From: Bacteroidota bacterium
GTDB taxonomy: Bacteria > Bacteroidota > Bacteroidia > B-17B0 > Aurantibacillaceae
Length of the DNA stretch: 64,000 bases
Reading direction: 5' to 3'
Assembly (NCBI GenBank): GCA_030684395.1
Contig: JAUXTT010000004.1
Location: 1-64,000, forward strand
This document shows positions 9,380 through 17,783 of this stretch, piece after piece; the first letter of the stretch is position 1; each line of letters opens with the position of its first letter. Under the pieces are notes generated by a model that did not search any database, was not told where the DNA came from, and saw only the letters and a program-made list of their open reading frames with translations. A program made the translations under genes and the position numbers.

Positions 9380-9646
9380 ATGAACCAAGCCATACATAGG
9401 ATAAATCGCGATCCGGAAGAAAAGGGTTCTACAATAAATGTGATTTATGTAACAATCCTTCTTATATGTGTAACAGCAAGTTTGTTGATGAGATTACTTT
9501 TGCTTCATAACAAACCAACCATGCGCGGTGCTCCAAAAAGATTGATTCTCATGAAAAAAGAGAATTTGCCAAGTATAATATTGATTGCCATTTTTTTGGT
9601 GATCGCTTTATCAGGATTAATAAGCAGTCAATGTACTTCGGGTTGA
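9380..9646 (+). CDS. small two-helix membrane protein, hypothetical
   Basis: An 88-residue frame with ATG at 9380. An in-frame TTG exists at 9362 but is less likely. Two hydrophobic stretches (about 19-40 and 63-82) flank a basic loop (MRGAPKRLILMKKE). I recognise no family. It lies between dps, which is divergent, and the lipoprotein gene at 9755. The clean pair of membrane helices argues for a real product, but the gene may be spurious. Confidence 0.42.
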   Translation: MNQAIHRINRDPEEKGSTINVIYVTILLICVTASLLMRLLLLHNKPTMRGAPKRLILMKKENLPSIILIAIFLVIALSGLISSQCTSG

Positions 9647-9679
9647 TACAATTGCTTAGAGAATGAGTAAATAGTAAAC

Positions 9680-9724
9680 TCCCGATACCTGCCCGACTGG
9701 GTCATTCAGGCGGGGTTATCGGGA
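9680..9724. repeat. palindromic repeat with TCCCGATA/TATCGGGA arms
   Basis: The arms TCCCGATA (9680-9687) and TATCGGGA (9717-9724) are perfect complements, and the GC-rich interior (CCTGCCCG against CAGGCGGGG) can extend the pairing imperfectly. There is no T-run after it, so it is more repeat-like than terminator-like. The same core (CCCGATA..TATCGGG) recurs at 39538-39561. Confidence 0.6.
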
Positions 9725-9754
9725 TAAATATAAATAAATACCAAACCAACAATT

Positions 9755-10600
9755 ATGAAAAAGTACAGTTTAATTATAGCAGTTATTTTAGGTACAGCTT
9801 GTAAAGGACCACAAGCGGACGAATCGCTTATTCAACAGCGCGATTCATTAATGATGGTTATTGACGAACGTGAAACAACGGTTAACGAGTTTATGATTTC
9901 TTTTAATGAAGTAGAAAGTAATCTGAGTGCTATTAGTGCGAAACAAAACACCATTTTGTTAAACGCTGATAAGGAAATGAAAGCTGATCAGAAAGAACGT
10001 ATTAATGATGAGATCAAAGCGATTAATGAATTGATGGAAGCAAATGCCAGGAAGTTAAAGCAACTTGATGGTAAGCTGGTTAAATCTGATAAAAAAAATG
10101 CTCAACTGGCTAAAACAATTTCGATGCTGAATGATCAATTGACTCAAAAGTTTGAAGAATTAAAAGCTGTGAACGAAAGGTTAGATAATCTTAATTTGCA
10201 TGTTGCTCAATTACAGGTTTGTGTTGATTCATTATATGTGGTAAACGAAGATCAGTCACAAACAATTACTGAAACTGTTACTGAATTGCACACTGCGTAT
10301 TATGTAGTAGGTGATGCTAAAGAATTACGTAAGCAGGGATTCATTGATAAAGAAGGTGGATTGCTTGGTATTGGCAGAACATCTAAACTGAGTGACGATT
10401 TTGATTATAGCAAATTTGTAAAAATAGATTACACACAAACAACAAACATTTACATAAACGGAAAAAACGCAAAAGTCATTACTACTCACCCGGAAGATTC
10501 ATACACCTTAAATAAAACCGGAAAAGTAGTTGATAATATCACCATCACTAATCCGGAAAAATTCTGGAGTGCGTCAAAATACTTAGTGATCACGAAATAA
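9755..10600 (+). CDS. coiled-coil lipoprotein, hypothetical
   Basis: A 281-residue predicted lipoprotein. A signal peptide ends in a lipobox with Cys at residue 16 (ILGTAC). Residues about 25-170 form a long heptad-rich coiled coil (for example MEANARKLKQLDGKLVKSDK). A smaller globular C-terminal part (about 180-281) begins TAYYVVGDAKELRKQGFIDK. Similar coiled-coil lipoproteins are common in Bacteroidota, but I know no assigned function. A hairpin terminator follows at 10641. Confidence 0.82.
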   Translation: MKKYSLIIAVILGTACKGPQADESLIQQRDSLMMVIDERETTVNEFMISFNEVESNLSAISAKQNTILLNADKEMKADQKERINDEIKAINELMEANARKLKQLDGKLVKSDKKNAQLAKTISMLNDQLTQKFEELKAVNERLDNLNLHVAQLQVCVDSLYVVNEDQSQTITETVTELHTAYYVVGDAKELRKQGFIDKEGGLLGIGRTSKLSDDFDYSKFVKIDYTQTTNIYINGKNAKVITTHPEDSYTLNKTGKVVDNITITNPEKFWSASKYLVITK

Positions 10601-10640
10601 AATTTGTTTTTTGTTTAGTTAACATACAAATTTTTCGCAG

Positions 10641-10678
10641 CAGGCAGTTAAAGAAATTTAGCTGCTTGTTTTGTGTTT
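10641..10678 (+). terminator. intrinsic terminator after the coiled-coil lipoprotein gene
   Basis: CAGGCAGT-TAAA, a GAAA loop, then TTTA-GCTGCTTG form a 12-bp stem with two G-U pairs. A T-rich tail (TTTTGTGTTTTG) follows. It starts about 40 bp after the stop codon of the gene at 9755-10600. Confidence 0.7.
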
Positions 10679-10732
10679 TGTTGCTGCAGGGATAGAATTT
10701 TTTTCGTAGAATTAAACTAAAATTCAGAAGCT

Positions 10733-10996
10733 ATGCCGGCAATAATTAAACATAAGCAATCCTTCGCTCAAACAGTTGAAGAAGAAAAAAACGAACTTGC
10801 TATTAAACTTCTTTCCTTAAAAGACCAATCTATTGTACATACCATTAACTTAATTGTTGATGAACTTACCTCATCTATAAACAAAAGACCAACGAAAGCA
10901 CAATACAATAGAGAAATTGATGCGGCAGTAAAAAGAGTAAGAGGCGGAAAGTCTATTTCTAATGATGATGTAATGAAAGAAATGGAAAAGTGGTAA
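10733..10996 (+). CDS. antitoxin-like protein without an adjacent toxin
   Basis: An 87-residue protein whose C-terminal half (KAQYNREIDAAVKRVRGGKS, ending EMEKW) matches the pattern of small Bacteroidota antitoxins paired with RelE/ParE toxins: QYNxEIDxAxxRIxxGxxxxxxxVxxxxxxW. It resembles the antitoxin at 11313-11567, which has KQYNKELKASEKQIAEGKFT and ends SEKW. No toxin follows on this strand. It converges on the toxin gene at 11011, with 14 bp between the stops. It is either an orphan antitoxin or one that also controls the neighbouring toxin. Confidence 0.7.
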   Translation: MPAIIKHKQSFAQTVEEEKNELAIKLLSLKDQSIVHTINLIVDELTSSINKRPTKAQYNREIDAAVKRVRGGKSISNDDVMKEMEKW

Positions 10997-11010
10997 AATG
11001 ATATTGCAAA

Positions 11011-11319
11011 TTAATATTCCAAAGGCTCTCTACTGGTATGTCTTATCCTTAAAATCATAATTTGTGAGCTTGTAATCCGATATACAATTCTATAACTATA
11101 AACAATGTAAGCACGGTAGGTTCCGTCATTATTAACTTTCAGGGTGTCAGCTTTGTAGATTTCTTTACCCGTTTCCAGCACTTTAGTGGAGCTGAGTATT
11201 TTGTTCTTTACTTGTTTGGCGGCGGGCTCGGATTGCCTTTTGATATAGGAATGGACGTCTTTCAACTCTTGTTTTGCCATGTCTGACCAAACAACCTCAT
11301 ACCTCTTTTTCTTTACCAT
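11011..11319 (-). CDS. RelE/ParE family toxin
   Basis: A 102-residue toxin of the RelE/ParE fold. Family signs are the N-terminal VVWSDMAKQELKDVHSYIKR helix pattern, the central YRAYIVYSYRIVYRI beta-strands, and the C-terminal RIRHTSREP. ParE members poison gyrase and RelE members cleave mRNA on ribosomes; the sequence seen here leans towards ParE. The start overlaps the antitoxin gene by 7 bp, the usual coupling of a type II module with the antitoxin first. Confidence 0.88.
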   Translation of the reverse strand: MVKKKRYEVVWSDMAKQELKDVHSYIKRQSEPAAKQVKNKILSSTKVLETGKEIYKADTLKVNNDGTYRAYIVYSYRIVYRITSSQIMILRIRHTSREPLEY

Positions 11320-11567
11320 TTCTCAGATTCTTTTTCCAGATCCGCTTGGGTGGTAAATTTTCCTTCAGCGATCTGTTTTTCAGAGGCTTTTAATTCTTTA
11401 TTGTATTGTTTAACACTAACACGCTGATCTTTGGTTTCAACGTGCAATAGGCTCTTTGCCATTTGCAACAATAACTCTTGTTGTGGAAGGCTCAACAATG
11501 GAAGATAATTATCTAGTTGTTTTTTTATGGCTGTTGCTGTCATTTGATAACTGTTACTATAAGACAT
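11313..11567 (-). CDS. antitoxin of the RelE/ParE module
   Basis: An 84-residue protein encoded directly upstream of, and overlapping, the toxin gene. It has a helical N-terminal half (LDNYLPLLSLPQQELLLQMA) and a C-terminal KQYNKELKASEKQIAEGKFT segment ending in SEKW, the usual neutralising-tail pattern of these antitoxins. No clear DNA-binding motif can be assigned by eye. Confidence 0.82.
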   Translation of the reverse strand: MSYSNSYQMTATAIKKQLDNYLPLLSLPQQELLLQMAKSLLHVETKDQRVSVKQYNKELKASEKQIAEGKFTTQADLEKESEKW

Positions 11568-11661
11568 TGAAGATTATTGTAATTGCAATAAATATTGGTA
11601 TTTCAAATTTACGAAATTTTTGAGAAGTTATAAATTTATTAGACTTAGTAAATGAAAGCCA

Positions 11662-11886
11662 CTATTTTCTTTTGAGTTGTTTTTTAGCGGTATTCCAATC
11701 CAATAGATCTTCGTCTTTATCTGATTTAATGCGACCTAACACCAATGCTTTATCCTCATCCGAAATATCGTATGGGTTTTCTTTTTTTAATTCAAACTTT
11801 ACTTTCATAGCCTTAACCACTGCTTTCAATGCATTTAATTGATCGGTAGTTGTTGGGTGAGCGATAAATATGTTTTCAGTTTGCAT
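11662..11886 (-). CDS. small antitoxin-like protein (DUF2683-like)
   Basis: A 74-residue protein. The N-terminal half (AHPTTTDQLNALKAVVKAMK followed by VKFEL) resembles small Bacteroidota antitoxins of the DUF2683 type. The tail is acidic and then basic (KSDKDEDLLDWNTAKKQLKRK). The expected toxin partner is absent: the next gene downstream is the separate module at 11567-11011. Confidence 0.6.
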   Translation of the reverse strand: MQTENIFIAHPTTTDQLNALKAVVKAMKVKFELKKENPYDISDEDKALVLGRIKSDKDEDLLDWNTAKKQLKRK

Positions 11887-11971
11887 GGTGTAATTATTTT
11901 ATAAAACAACGTAATAAACTAATCTGTTCAGGGTTTTACGAACCGCACAGCGTAAAGTTACGAAATTAATT

Positions 11972-12133
11972 CTATGAAAAAATAAGCTTAGAATGCTCAA
12001 CAAATTGCCCCTTTTTAATCCGCAAATGAGCATGGGCAACTTCCTTCTTTAGTTTACCGCGTGTAAGTTTTTCTCCTTCCACTGTATAAGCAACAGTAGT
12101 TTTAGTGTGAATTTTATCTAAATACTTTTTCAT
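11972..12133 (-). CDS. 53-residue antitoxin-like ORF
   Basis: A short frame from ATG at 12131-12133 to TAG at 11972-11974 encodes 53 residues. It reads VAYTVEGEKLTRGKLKKEV, then AHLRIKKGQFVEHSKLIF. The spacing of LT..K.KKEV..A..RI..GQF is that of the antitoxin tails at 10733 and 11313. It ends shortly after the motif, so it may be complete and minimal or a truncated relic. No toxin-like frame is adjacent. Confidence 0.5.
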   Translation of the reverse strand: MKKYLDKIHTKTTVAYTVEGEKLTRGKLKKEVAHAHLRIKKGQFVEHSKLIFS

Positions 12134-12258
12134 TTTTTATTTTAAAAAAATATCATAACAATAAATAATGGTATTCCGAATTTACGAATTTTTTAGGAAT
12201 GGAAAATTTATTGCTTTGTTAAACTCTCTGAAAGTACTTCTGTGCGGACGGGAGGTTT

Positions 12259-13704
12259 TTATATTTTTATAATGGATCTGGTATCCGTAAGATTCATTGG
12301 TTTTACATTAAAACGAGTATTCAAGCGATATTCTTTAAAATCACACCATGCCATAAAGTGAACGTAAGTTTTGTTGCATACGAAGTTTTTAGTGCCTAAG
12401 CTCTTTCCTGCGATAATTATCAAGACGCTAACTTTTCCTTTGTAAAATTGTACTTTCATGATAACAGGTTCTTGTTTGTAATCCAAGTAACTACTCTGTT
12501 CACCATCTATAAACTCAGCATTATATGAGGCCAATGTAAGGTGATTGCTATCCTGCCAGTTCCCATCGGTAGGCATGTTACCCGCACATATATGAATGTC
12601 TGTTGTATCTAGATTTGCATGTCTATCTGTTGAGCTTTTGTCAATAATAAAATCTTTCTCATTACTTAAAACGAATCCAAATCTCCAAAACTCTGTGTTT
12701 TGCGGAGTGATTGTAATAGTTATTTCAATATTATTGGCATTAAAGTAATATGGAAATACCTCATGATTGTTTTTTGTTGATTCTTTTCCAATGAAGTCAT
12801 AATTTAGATCTAATAAGGCTAGTTTCTTATAGAAATTTGTTATACCGGCTTCAACAGTTATCGGCTCCATTATAATAGCCGGTATAAAATTTATACGTTG
12901 CAAGTATGAGGAAGGAATCTCAAGTTGTTTTGCAAATTGATGAAATTTGAACGTTACACTTTCAAATTGATCTAGAGTAAGTTGGGAATAAGAAATAAGT
13001 GTAATTTGAGAGGTAGTATTGTTTGCAAATTCATCTGCTTTTTTTAAATTTTCATAGAGTTGAAATATATGTTCTCTTTCTGGGTAATAACTCTTTTCTC
13101 TATGGCATTTTACCTCAAACAGAACATAACTTCCTGGGTATATGGGATGTTCGCCCAAAAGATCAACGTAAAAATCCTTTTTTCTATCCCTATTTAATCG
13201 AAAGAAATCTGATATTTTGTAATTCGTGAATCCCAAGAGGAGGGAATTAATTTCGGCAACTACATTAAATTTAGCAGCTTCAAGTGTCCTTTGTATGTAT
13301 ACTGCATTTTCATCATCTTGAGAAATTTTCGGGTCAATATTTATTGCCTCAGCAACCTCAGTATTCTCGATCCAGTAAGGATCATAAATATTATGTTTTT
13401 TGAAAACACTTAGAATTCCAAGTATATCTAATGAATTTGTATTTGGACCTTCGGATAACTTCGAACTACTAGCTAGAATTCTTTTTATTATACTTTTAAA
13501 AGCGTGAAAATTATTTCTAAAATTCATTGCGGTCTCGAAGTTGAAGTCAGGTTTTTTACTCGTTTTGGAAGTTTCGGTATTAGTGGTCTGTTCATCCGTG
13601 AAAGATGTAAGATGAGCCTTTTCAAGTTCAGACACCAAGTCTAATACACAATCCTTTAGTGCAGGTAAAACTATCTTCCTTATTTTTTTCTCGGAAATCC
13701 CCAT
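12259..13704 (-). CDS. PD-(D/E)XK nuclease-like protein, candidate defence effector
   Basis: A 481-residue protein of no family I can name. Residues about 150-240 show the order expected of a PD-(D/E)XK fold: a helix with Glu151 (VVAEINSLLL), a strand with Asp181 (KDFYVDLLGEH), a strand with Glu197-Val-Lys199 (YVLFEVKCHRE), a helix with Gln215 (HIFQLYENL), then a strand (SQITLISYS). The N-terminus is helical (1-30), followed by a Ser/Thr/Lys-rich linker. The C-terminal part (about 340-481) looks all-beta (TEFWRFGFVLSNEKDF and later strands) and could be a recognition or binding domain. The gene starts 1 bp after the stop of the ATPase gene, so the two are surely one operon. The nuclease role is inferred from motif order and has not been demonstrated. 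Confidence 0.72.
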   Translation of the reverse strand: MGISEKKIRKIVLPALKDCVLDLVSELEKAHLTSFTDEQTTNTETSKTSKKPDFNFETAMNFRNNFHAFKSIIKRILASSSKLSEGPNTNSLDILGILSVFKKHNIYDPYWIENTEVAEAINIDPKISQDDENAVYIQRTLEAAKFNVVAEINSLLLGFTNYKISDFFRLNRDRKKDFYVDLLGEHPIYPGSYVLFEVKCHREKSYYPEREHIFQLYENLKKADEFANNTTSQITLISYSQLTLDQFESVTFKFHQFAKQLEIPSSYLQRINFIPAIIMEPITVEAGITNFYKKLALLDLNYDFIGKESTKNNHEVFPYYFNANNIEITITITPQNTEFWRFGFVLSNEKDFIIDKSSTDRHANLDTTDIHICAGNMPTDGNWQDSNHLTLASYNAEFIDGEQSSYLDYKQEPVIMKVQFYKGKVSVLIIIAGKSLGTKNFVCNKTYVHFMAWCDFKEYRLNTRFNVKPMNLTDTRSIIKI

Positions 13705-13705
13705 G

Positions 13706-15037
13706 TTATTCTAAGTTTTGAATGTATTCATTTAATTCATCTCTGGTTCTGAGATTAAGTATATCATCTACCTTGTTGAATAGATTGATAACTATATAAT
13801 CTTTTATAGGCTTTGGATGACCGCTGATATTATCGCAGACGATATCAAGTGCATTTAATAATTCGGTATTTGCTGGTCGATTAAACTCTTGCGGGATGTC
13901 AATAAATGCTTTATCATTTTCAAAGTATAGTTCTTCCTTTATAAGATTAAGAAACTTTCTAGGGATTTTCTTGGATTCTAATACAAGCCAATTAACGTAT
14001 TGGTCGTAAGCAATTCGGTTGTCATCGGTTTTAAGAAAATCCTTTGTAATAATGAGCTTTTCGAATAAATTGCGCAGTTCATAACTTGATTTTAAAGGAA
14101 CATGAAATGTTTTAGAGAATAGGGTGCTTAGAATTGGATCTTCTGCTTCATTCACTGAATATAATTCGTAGTAAAGATCTTGGCCTCCAATTACAATAAA
14201 ATTGGCATGTCCAGATAGTAGAGTTGATTTAAACAAATACAGGACATTTTTGGCTTCTTTAATTGGCAATTTATCTAATTCATCAAGAATGAACACTGGT
14301 TTCACGCCAGCATTTTTAAATTCTTTAAGGATTGAAATAAACCGATATTCAGCTATTTCATCATCATAGAGACTTTTCTGAGTTTCTTTAGTTTCCTTTT
14401 TTGACTTATGTTTCTTAATCAAAGTATAGCCGAATTTGATACCTTGACCAATTGTTAGACCAATTGAAGTAATTTGAGCTGCTGTTTTGTAGTTGTTCTC
14501 AGATCCTAAATCTACGGTAGCTAATACTGTTGCAACAAGAGCGATTAGAAAAAATAACGTTCCATCTTTGTAGCTAACTGAAGTAAGTTCTCTCTCTGTT
14601 TCTATACTCTTTGTAGAAGAAAATTCGCGGTCGATTGAGGAAAACGTTTGCTTATTAAGGTTTTCTAATGAATGACCAAGATCTTTTATTGTCGAATTGT
14701 TTTTTGTTTTTAAATTTTCATATCGCTTATTCCCTACGAATTGAAAATAGAATTGTCGAATTAAGCTTCTAATTAGTATTTCATATTTATCATATTTTGC
14801 AATTGGGGCGTGAATAAAGACGAAATTGTCAGTTTTCTCAAGCTCTTCTTCAACCTTTTTAATAAATGAAGTTTTACCAACACCTCTGAAACCTGAAAGA
14901 TAATAGCTACTTTCATTCATTTTTGAAATTAGATTAACAAAGGATTCAACCTCAATGGGGGTAAATGTAAAAAAACTATCGGTGTCCTTTTTATAAGGCG
15001 CATCAGTAATTTTTTTGTAGTCTATTTCAAGTTTCAT
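13706..15037 (-). CDS. P-loop ATPase with inserted membrane segments (KAP/STAND-like)
   Basis: A 443-residue NTPase. Walker A is GFRGVGKTS (49-57) and Walker B is VFILDELDKL (248-257). A sensor-like strand follows (FIVIGGQDLYYEL), then a helical C-terminal region with the DNA-replication/STAND-like KIPRKFLNLI motif. Between Walker A and B lies a hydrophobic insertion, one clear helix at about 160-177 and a second weaker one at about 184-207. Transmembrane insertion at this position is characteristic of KAP-family NTPases, which include the phage-exclusion protein PifA. The neighbour one base downstream is nuclease-like. The ATG at 15035-15037 is the first in frame after a stop. An isolated AAAGGAGG lies about 45 nt upstream, too far to be a normal ribosome site. 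A defence role is inferred. Confidence 0.8.
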   Translation of the reverse strand: MKLEIDYKKITDAPYKKDTDSFFTFTPIEVESFVNLISKMNESSYYLSGFRGVGKTSFIKKVEEELEKTDNFVFIHAPIAKYDKYEILIRSLIRQFYFQFVGNKRYENLKTKNNSTIKDLGHSLENLNKQTFSSIDREFSSTKSIETERELTSVSYKDGTLFFLIALVATVLATVDLGSENNYKTAAQITSIGLTIGQGIKFGYTLIKKHKSKKETKETQKSLYDDEIAEYRFISILKEFKNAGVKPVFILDELDKLPIKEAKNVLYLFKSTLLSGHANFIVIGGQDLYYELYSVNEAEDPILSTLFSKTFHVPLKSSYELRNLFEKLIITKDFLKTDDNRIAYDQYVNWLVLESKKIPRKFLNLIKEELYFENDKAFIDIPQEFNRPANTELLNALDIVCDNISGHPKPIKDYIVINLFNKVDDILNLRTRDELNEYIQNLE

Positions 15038-15095
15038 AGAAGTAGCGTCTGATTAAATGTGGCGGAGTCTTGGTATTTAGAGTTCCTCCTTTAAC

Positions 15096-15125
15096 AAAAA
15101 AAGCGAACCGTTAAAGTTCGCTTTT
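15096..15125 (-). terminator. intrinsic terminator after nrdA
   Basis: The perfect arms AAAAGCGAAC (15099-15108) and GTTCGCTTTT (15116-15125) enclose a 7-nt loop. Read on the minus strand, a T-run follows the stem. It lies about 30 bp past the nrdA stop and insulates the ATPase/nuclease operon from nrdA transcription. Confidence 0.85.
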
Positions 15126-15157
15126 CTTTCTTATGTTCGGGTTTGTTTTGTTAAAGA

Positions 15158-17578
15158 TTAAGATCCACAAGCCTCACATGCATCCGGATTATCCAGTGAA
15201 CATGCTAATTGTGCTTGTTGTTCTTCAAAGCTTAATTCATTCACTACACCGCGCTCTACTAACAACGCATCTTCGTTGCCTAATACCTGAACGTTTGGTT
15301 GTGATAAAGCTCCTTGATCTACTGTAAACTTAATAGCATCTGCTGCAGCTTTAGTACGTAAGTAGTACATACCTGTTTTTAAACCTTTTTTCCATGAGTA
15401 GAAATGTGCAGAAGATAATTTAGCAAAGTTCGCATCCTGAATAAATAAATTCAAGGACTGGCTCTGGCAAATGTAAGCTCCTCTGTCTGCAGACATATCG
15501 ATCAACGAACGTTGTTTGATCTCCCAAACTGTTTTGTAAATGTCTTTTACATTTTGAGGAATCTCATCAATACCTTGAACCGATCCGTTAGAAGCAATGA
15601 TTTTGTTTTTCAGGTTCTCGTTCCACAAACCTAATTTCACTAAGTCTTTCAATAAATGTTTGTTCACTACTACAAACTCTCCTGATAATACACGACGTGT
15701 GTAGATGTTTGAAGTGTATGGCTCGAAACATTCATTGTTACCTAAGATCTGAGAAGTAGAAGCAGTTGGCATAGGAGCAACTAACAATGAGTTGCGTACA
15801 CCATGTTTCATTACTTCTTCACGTAATACATCCCACTCCCAACGACTGCTTGGAGTTACATCCCACATATCGAATTGGAAAATACCTTTAGAGATAGGAG
15901 AACCTGCATACGTTTCGTAAGGTCCTTCTACTTTTGCAAGGTCTTTACTTGCAGTCATTGCTGCGTAATAAATGGTCTCAAAAATATCTTTGTTGATCTG
16001 ACGTGCTTCATCACTTTCAAAAGAGTGACGTAACATAATAAATACATCAGCTAAGCCTTGAACTCCTAATCCGATAGGGCGGTGACGCATGTTGCTGTTT
16101 CTTGCCTCAGGAACCGGGTAATAGTTACGGTCGATGATCTTGTTTAAGTTCTTAGTTGCAGTATATGTTACTTCAAATAATTTCTGGTGATCAACAACTC
16201 CTTTTTCCAAATCAACAAAACGAGGTAATGCGATTGAAGCAAGGTTACAAACTGCGATCTCATCAGCCGAAGTGTATTCGATAATTTCTGTACACAAGTT
16301 CGAAGACTTGATAGTTCCCAAATTTTGCTGATTACTTTTACGGTTAGCAGCATCTTTAAACAACATGTATGGATTTCCTGTTTCAATTTGTGACTCTATG
16401 ATAGTAGCCCACAATTCACGCGCAGGAAGTTGTTTACGGTATCTTCCTTCAGCTTCGTATTTCTCATACAATGCTTCAAATTTTTCTCCCCAACAATCGC
16501 CTAATCCCGGTGATTCGTTCGGGCACATCAAACTCCACATTCCTTCTTCTTCCACACGTTTCATGAACAAATCAGGAATCCACATTGCAGTGAAAAGATC
16601 ACGTGCACGCATTTCTTCCTTACCTGTGTTTTTACGAATATCTAAAAACTGGTGAACATCAGCATGCCAAGGTTCTAAATAAATAGCGATAGAACCTTTA
16701 CGTTTTCCACCACCCTGATCAACGTAACGAGCTGTTTCGTTGAATACTTTTAGCATAGGGATAATTCCGTTAGAAGTACCGTTTGTTCCTTTGATATAAG
16801 AACCTGTAGCTCTTACATTGTGGATGCTTAAACCGATACCACCTGCGCTTTGAGAGATACGTGCGCTTTGTTTTAATGTATTGTAAATACCTTCAATACT
16901 ATCATCCTGCATCTGTAATAAGAAACAAGAAGACATTTGAGGCTTAGGAGTACCTGCGTTAAATAATGTTGGAGTTGCATGTGTGAACCAACGCTCACTC
17001 ATTAAGTTGTAAGTTTCTATTGCAGAAGCGATATCCTCTTTATGTATACCTACAGCAACACGCATGATCATGTGTTGAGGGCGCTCAGCAACCTGATTGT
17101 TCATCTTTAATAAGTACGAACGCTCTAATGTTTTAAACCCAAAATAATCGTACCCAAAATCACGATCATAAATGATGGTTGAATCCAAAATTTGTGCATT
17201 TGCCATAACGATCTCATAAACATCGTCAGCAATTAATTTTGCCGGTTGACTTGTTTTAGGATCTATATAGTTATAAAGCTCTTCAATTGTTTTTGAAAAA
17301 GACTTGGTAGTATTCTTATGTAAATTAGAAACCGCTATACGAGACGCCAATAACGCATAGTCAGGATGATTAGTAGTTAATGATGCTGCTGTTTCTGCTG
17401 CAAGATTATCAAGAACGGTTGTAGTTACGCCATCATACAAACCTTCGATAACTTTCATTGCTACTTTAACAGAATCAATGTGGGCAGAGTCTAAGCCGTA
17501 GCATAGTTTCTGAACACGGGCTGTGATTTTGTCGAATTTAACCGACTCTGTGGTGCCATCTCTTTTTACAACTAACAT
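15158..17578 (-). CDS. nrdA: ribonucleoside-diphosphate reductase alpha subunit
   Basis: The 806-residue catalytic subunit of class Ia ribonucleotide reductase, which makes deoxyribonucleotides. An ATP-cone is at the N-terminus ([15 protein letters not shown]). Active-site landmarks are Cys in SSCFLLQ, the N-x-C-x-E motif in NLCTEI, Cys in [13 protein letters not shown], the [20 protein letters not shown] loop, the tyrosine pair of the radical path in GMYYLRTK, and the C-terminal redox cysteines in ACEACGS. Length and order match the eukaryote-like NrdA group common in Bacteroidota. nrdB lies 205 bp upstream on the same strand. Confidence 0.98.
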   Translation of the reverse strand: MLVVKRDGTTESVKFDKITARVQKLCYGLDSAHIDSVKVAMKVIEGLYDGVTTTVLDNLAAETAASLTTNHPDYALLASRIAVSNLHKNTTKSFSKTIEELYNYIDPKTSQPAKLIADDVYEIVMANAQILDSTIIYDRDFGYDYFGFKTLERSYLLKMNNQVAERPQHMIMRVAVGIHKEDIASAIETYNLMSERWFTHATPTLFNAGTPKPQMSSCFLLQMQDDSIEGIYNTLKQSARISQSAGGIGLSIHNVRATGSYIKGTNGTSNGIIPMLKVFNETARYVDQGGGKRKGSIAIYLEPWHADVHQFLDIRKNTGKEEMRARDLFTAMWIPDLFMKRVEEEGMWSLMCPNESPGLGDCWGEKFEALYEKYEAEGRYRKQLPARELWATIIESQIETGNPYMLFKDAANRKSNQQNLGTIKSSNLCTEIIEYTSADEIAVCNLASIALPRFVDLEKGVVDHQKLFEVTYTATKNLNKIIDRNYYPVPEARNSNMRHRPIGLGVQGLADVFIMLRHSFESDEARQINKDIFETIYYAAMTASKDLAKVEGPYETYAGSPISKGIFQFDMWDVTPSSRWEWDVLREEVMKHGVRNSLLVAPMPTASTSQILGNNECFEPYTSNIYTRRVLSGEFVVVNKHLLKDLVKLGLWNENLKNKIIASNGSVQGIDEIPQNVKDIYKTVWEIKQRSLIDMSADRGAYICQSQSLNLFIQDANFAKLSSAHFYSWKKGLKTGMYYLRTKAAADAIKFTVDQGALSQPNVQVLGNEDALLVERGVVNELSFEEQQAQLACSLDNPDACEACGS

Positions 17579-17783
17579 AGGTATACTTTTTTTGGGTTGG
17601 GATTAAGTTTTGTAATGACCGGGTTACGAAATGCAATTTACTGCCACAAAACCCGATTTTTAATTTTATATTTTTTTAATATTAACAATCGCTTTTTAAT
17701 TACTTTACCTGATTGATTATGAGGCTACTAATCCCTTACGAGAATTGATCCTCGTTAAAAATTAAACTCCTCAAGTTCAATGG

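Noticed and set aside
15083-15092. AAAGGAGG on the minus strand upstream of the ATPase gene, as a ribosome binding site
   Set aside because: It lies about 45 nt before the ATG, with a stop codon in frame between, and Bacteroidota rarely use such sites. A 4-bp pairing with a downstream CTCC is too weak to argue for a switch.
17579-17783. Possible small gene or hairpin between nrdB and nrdA
   Set aside because: No frame with protein-like content. An ACGAG/CTCGT pair near 17738-17756 is short and has no T-run on the minus strand.
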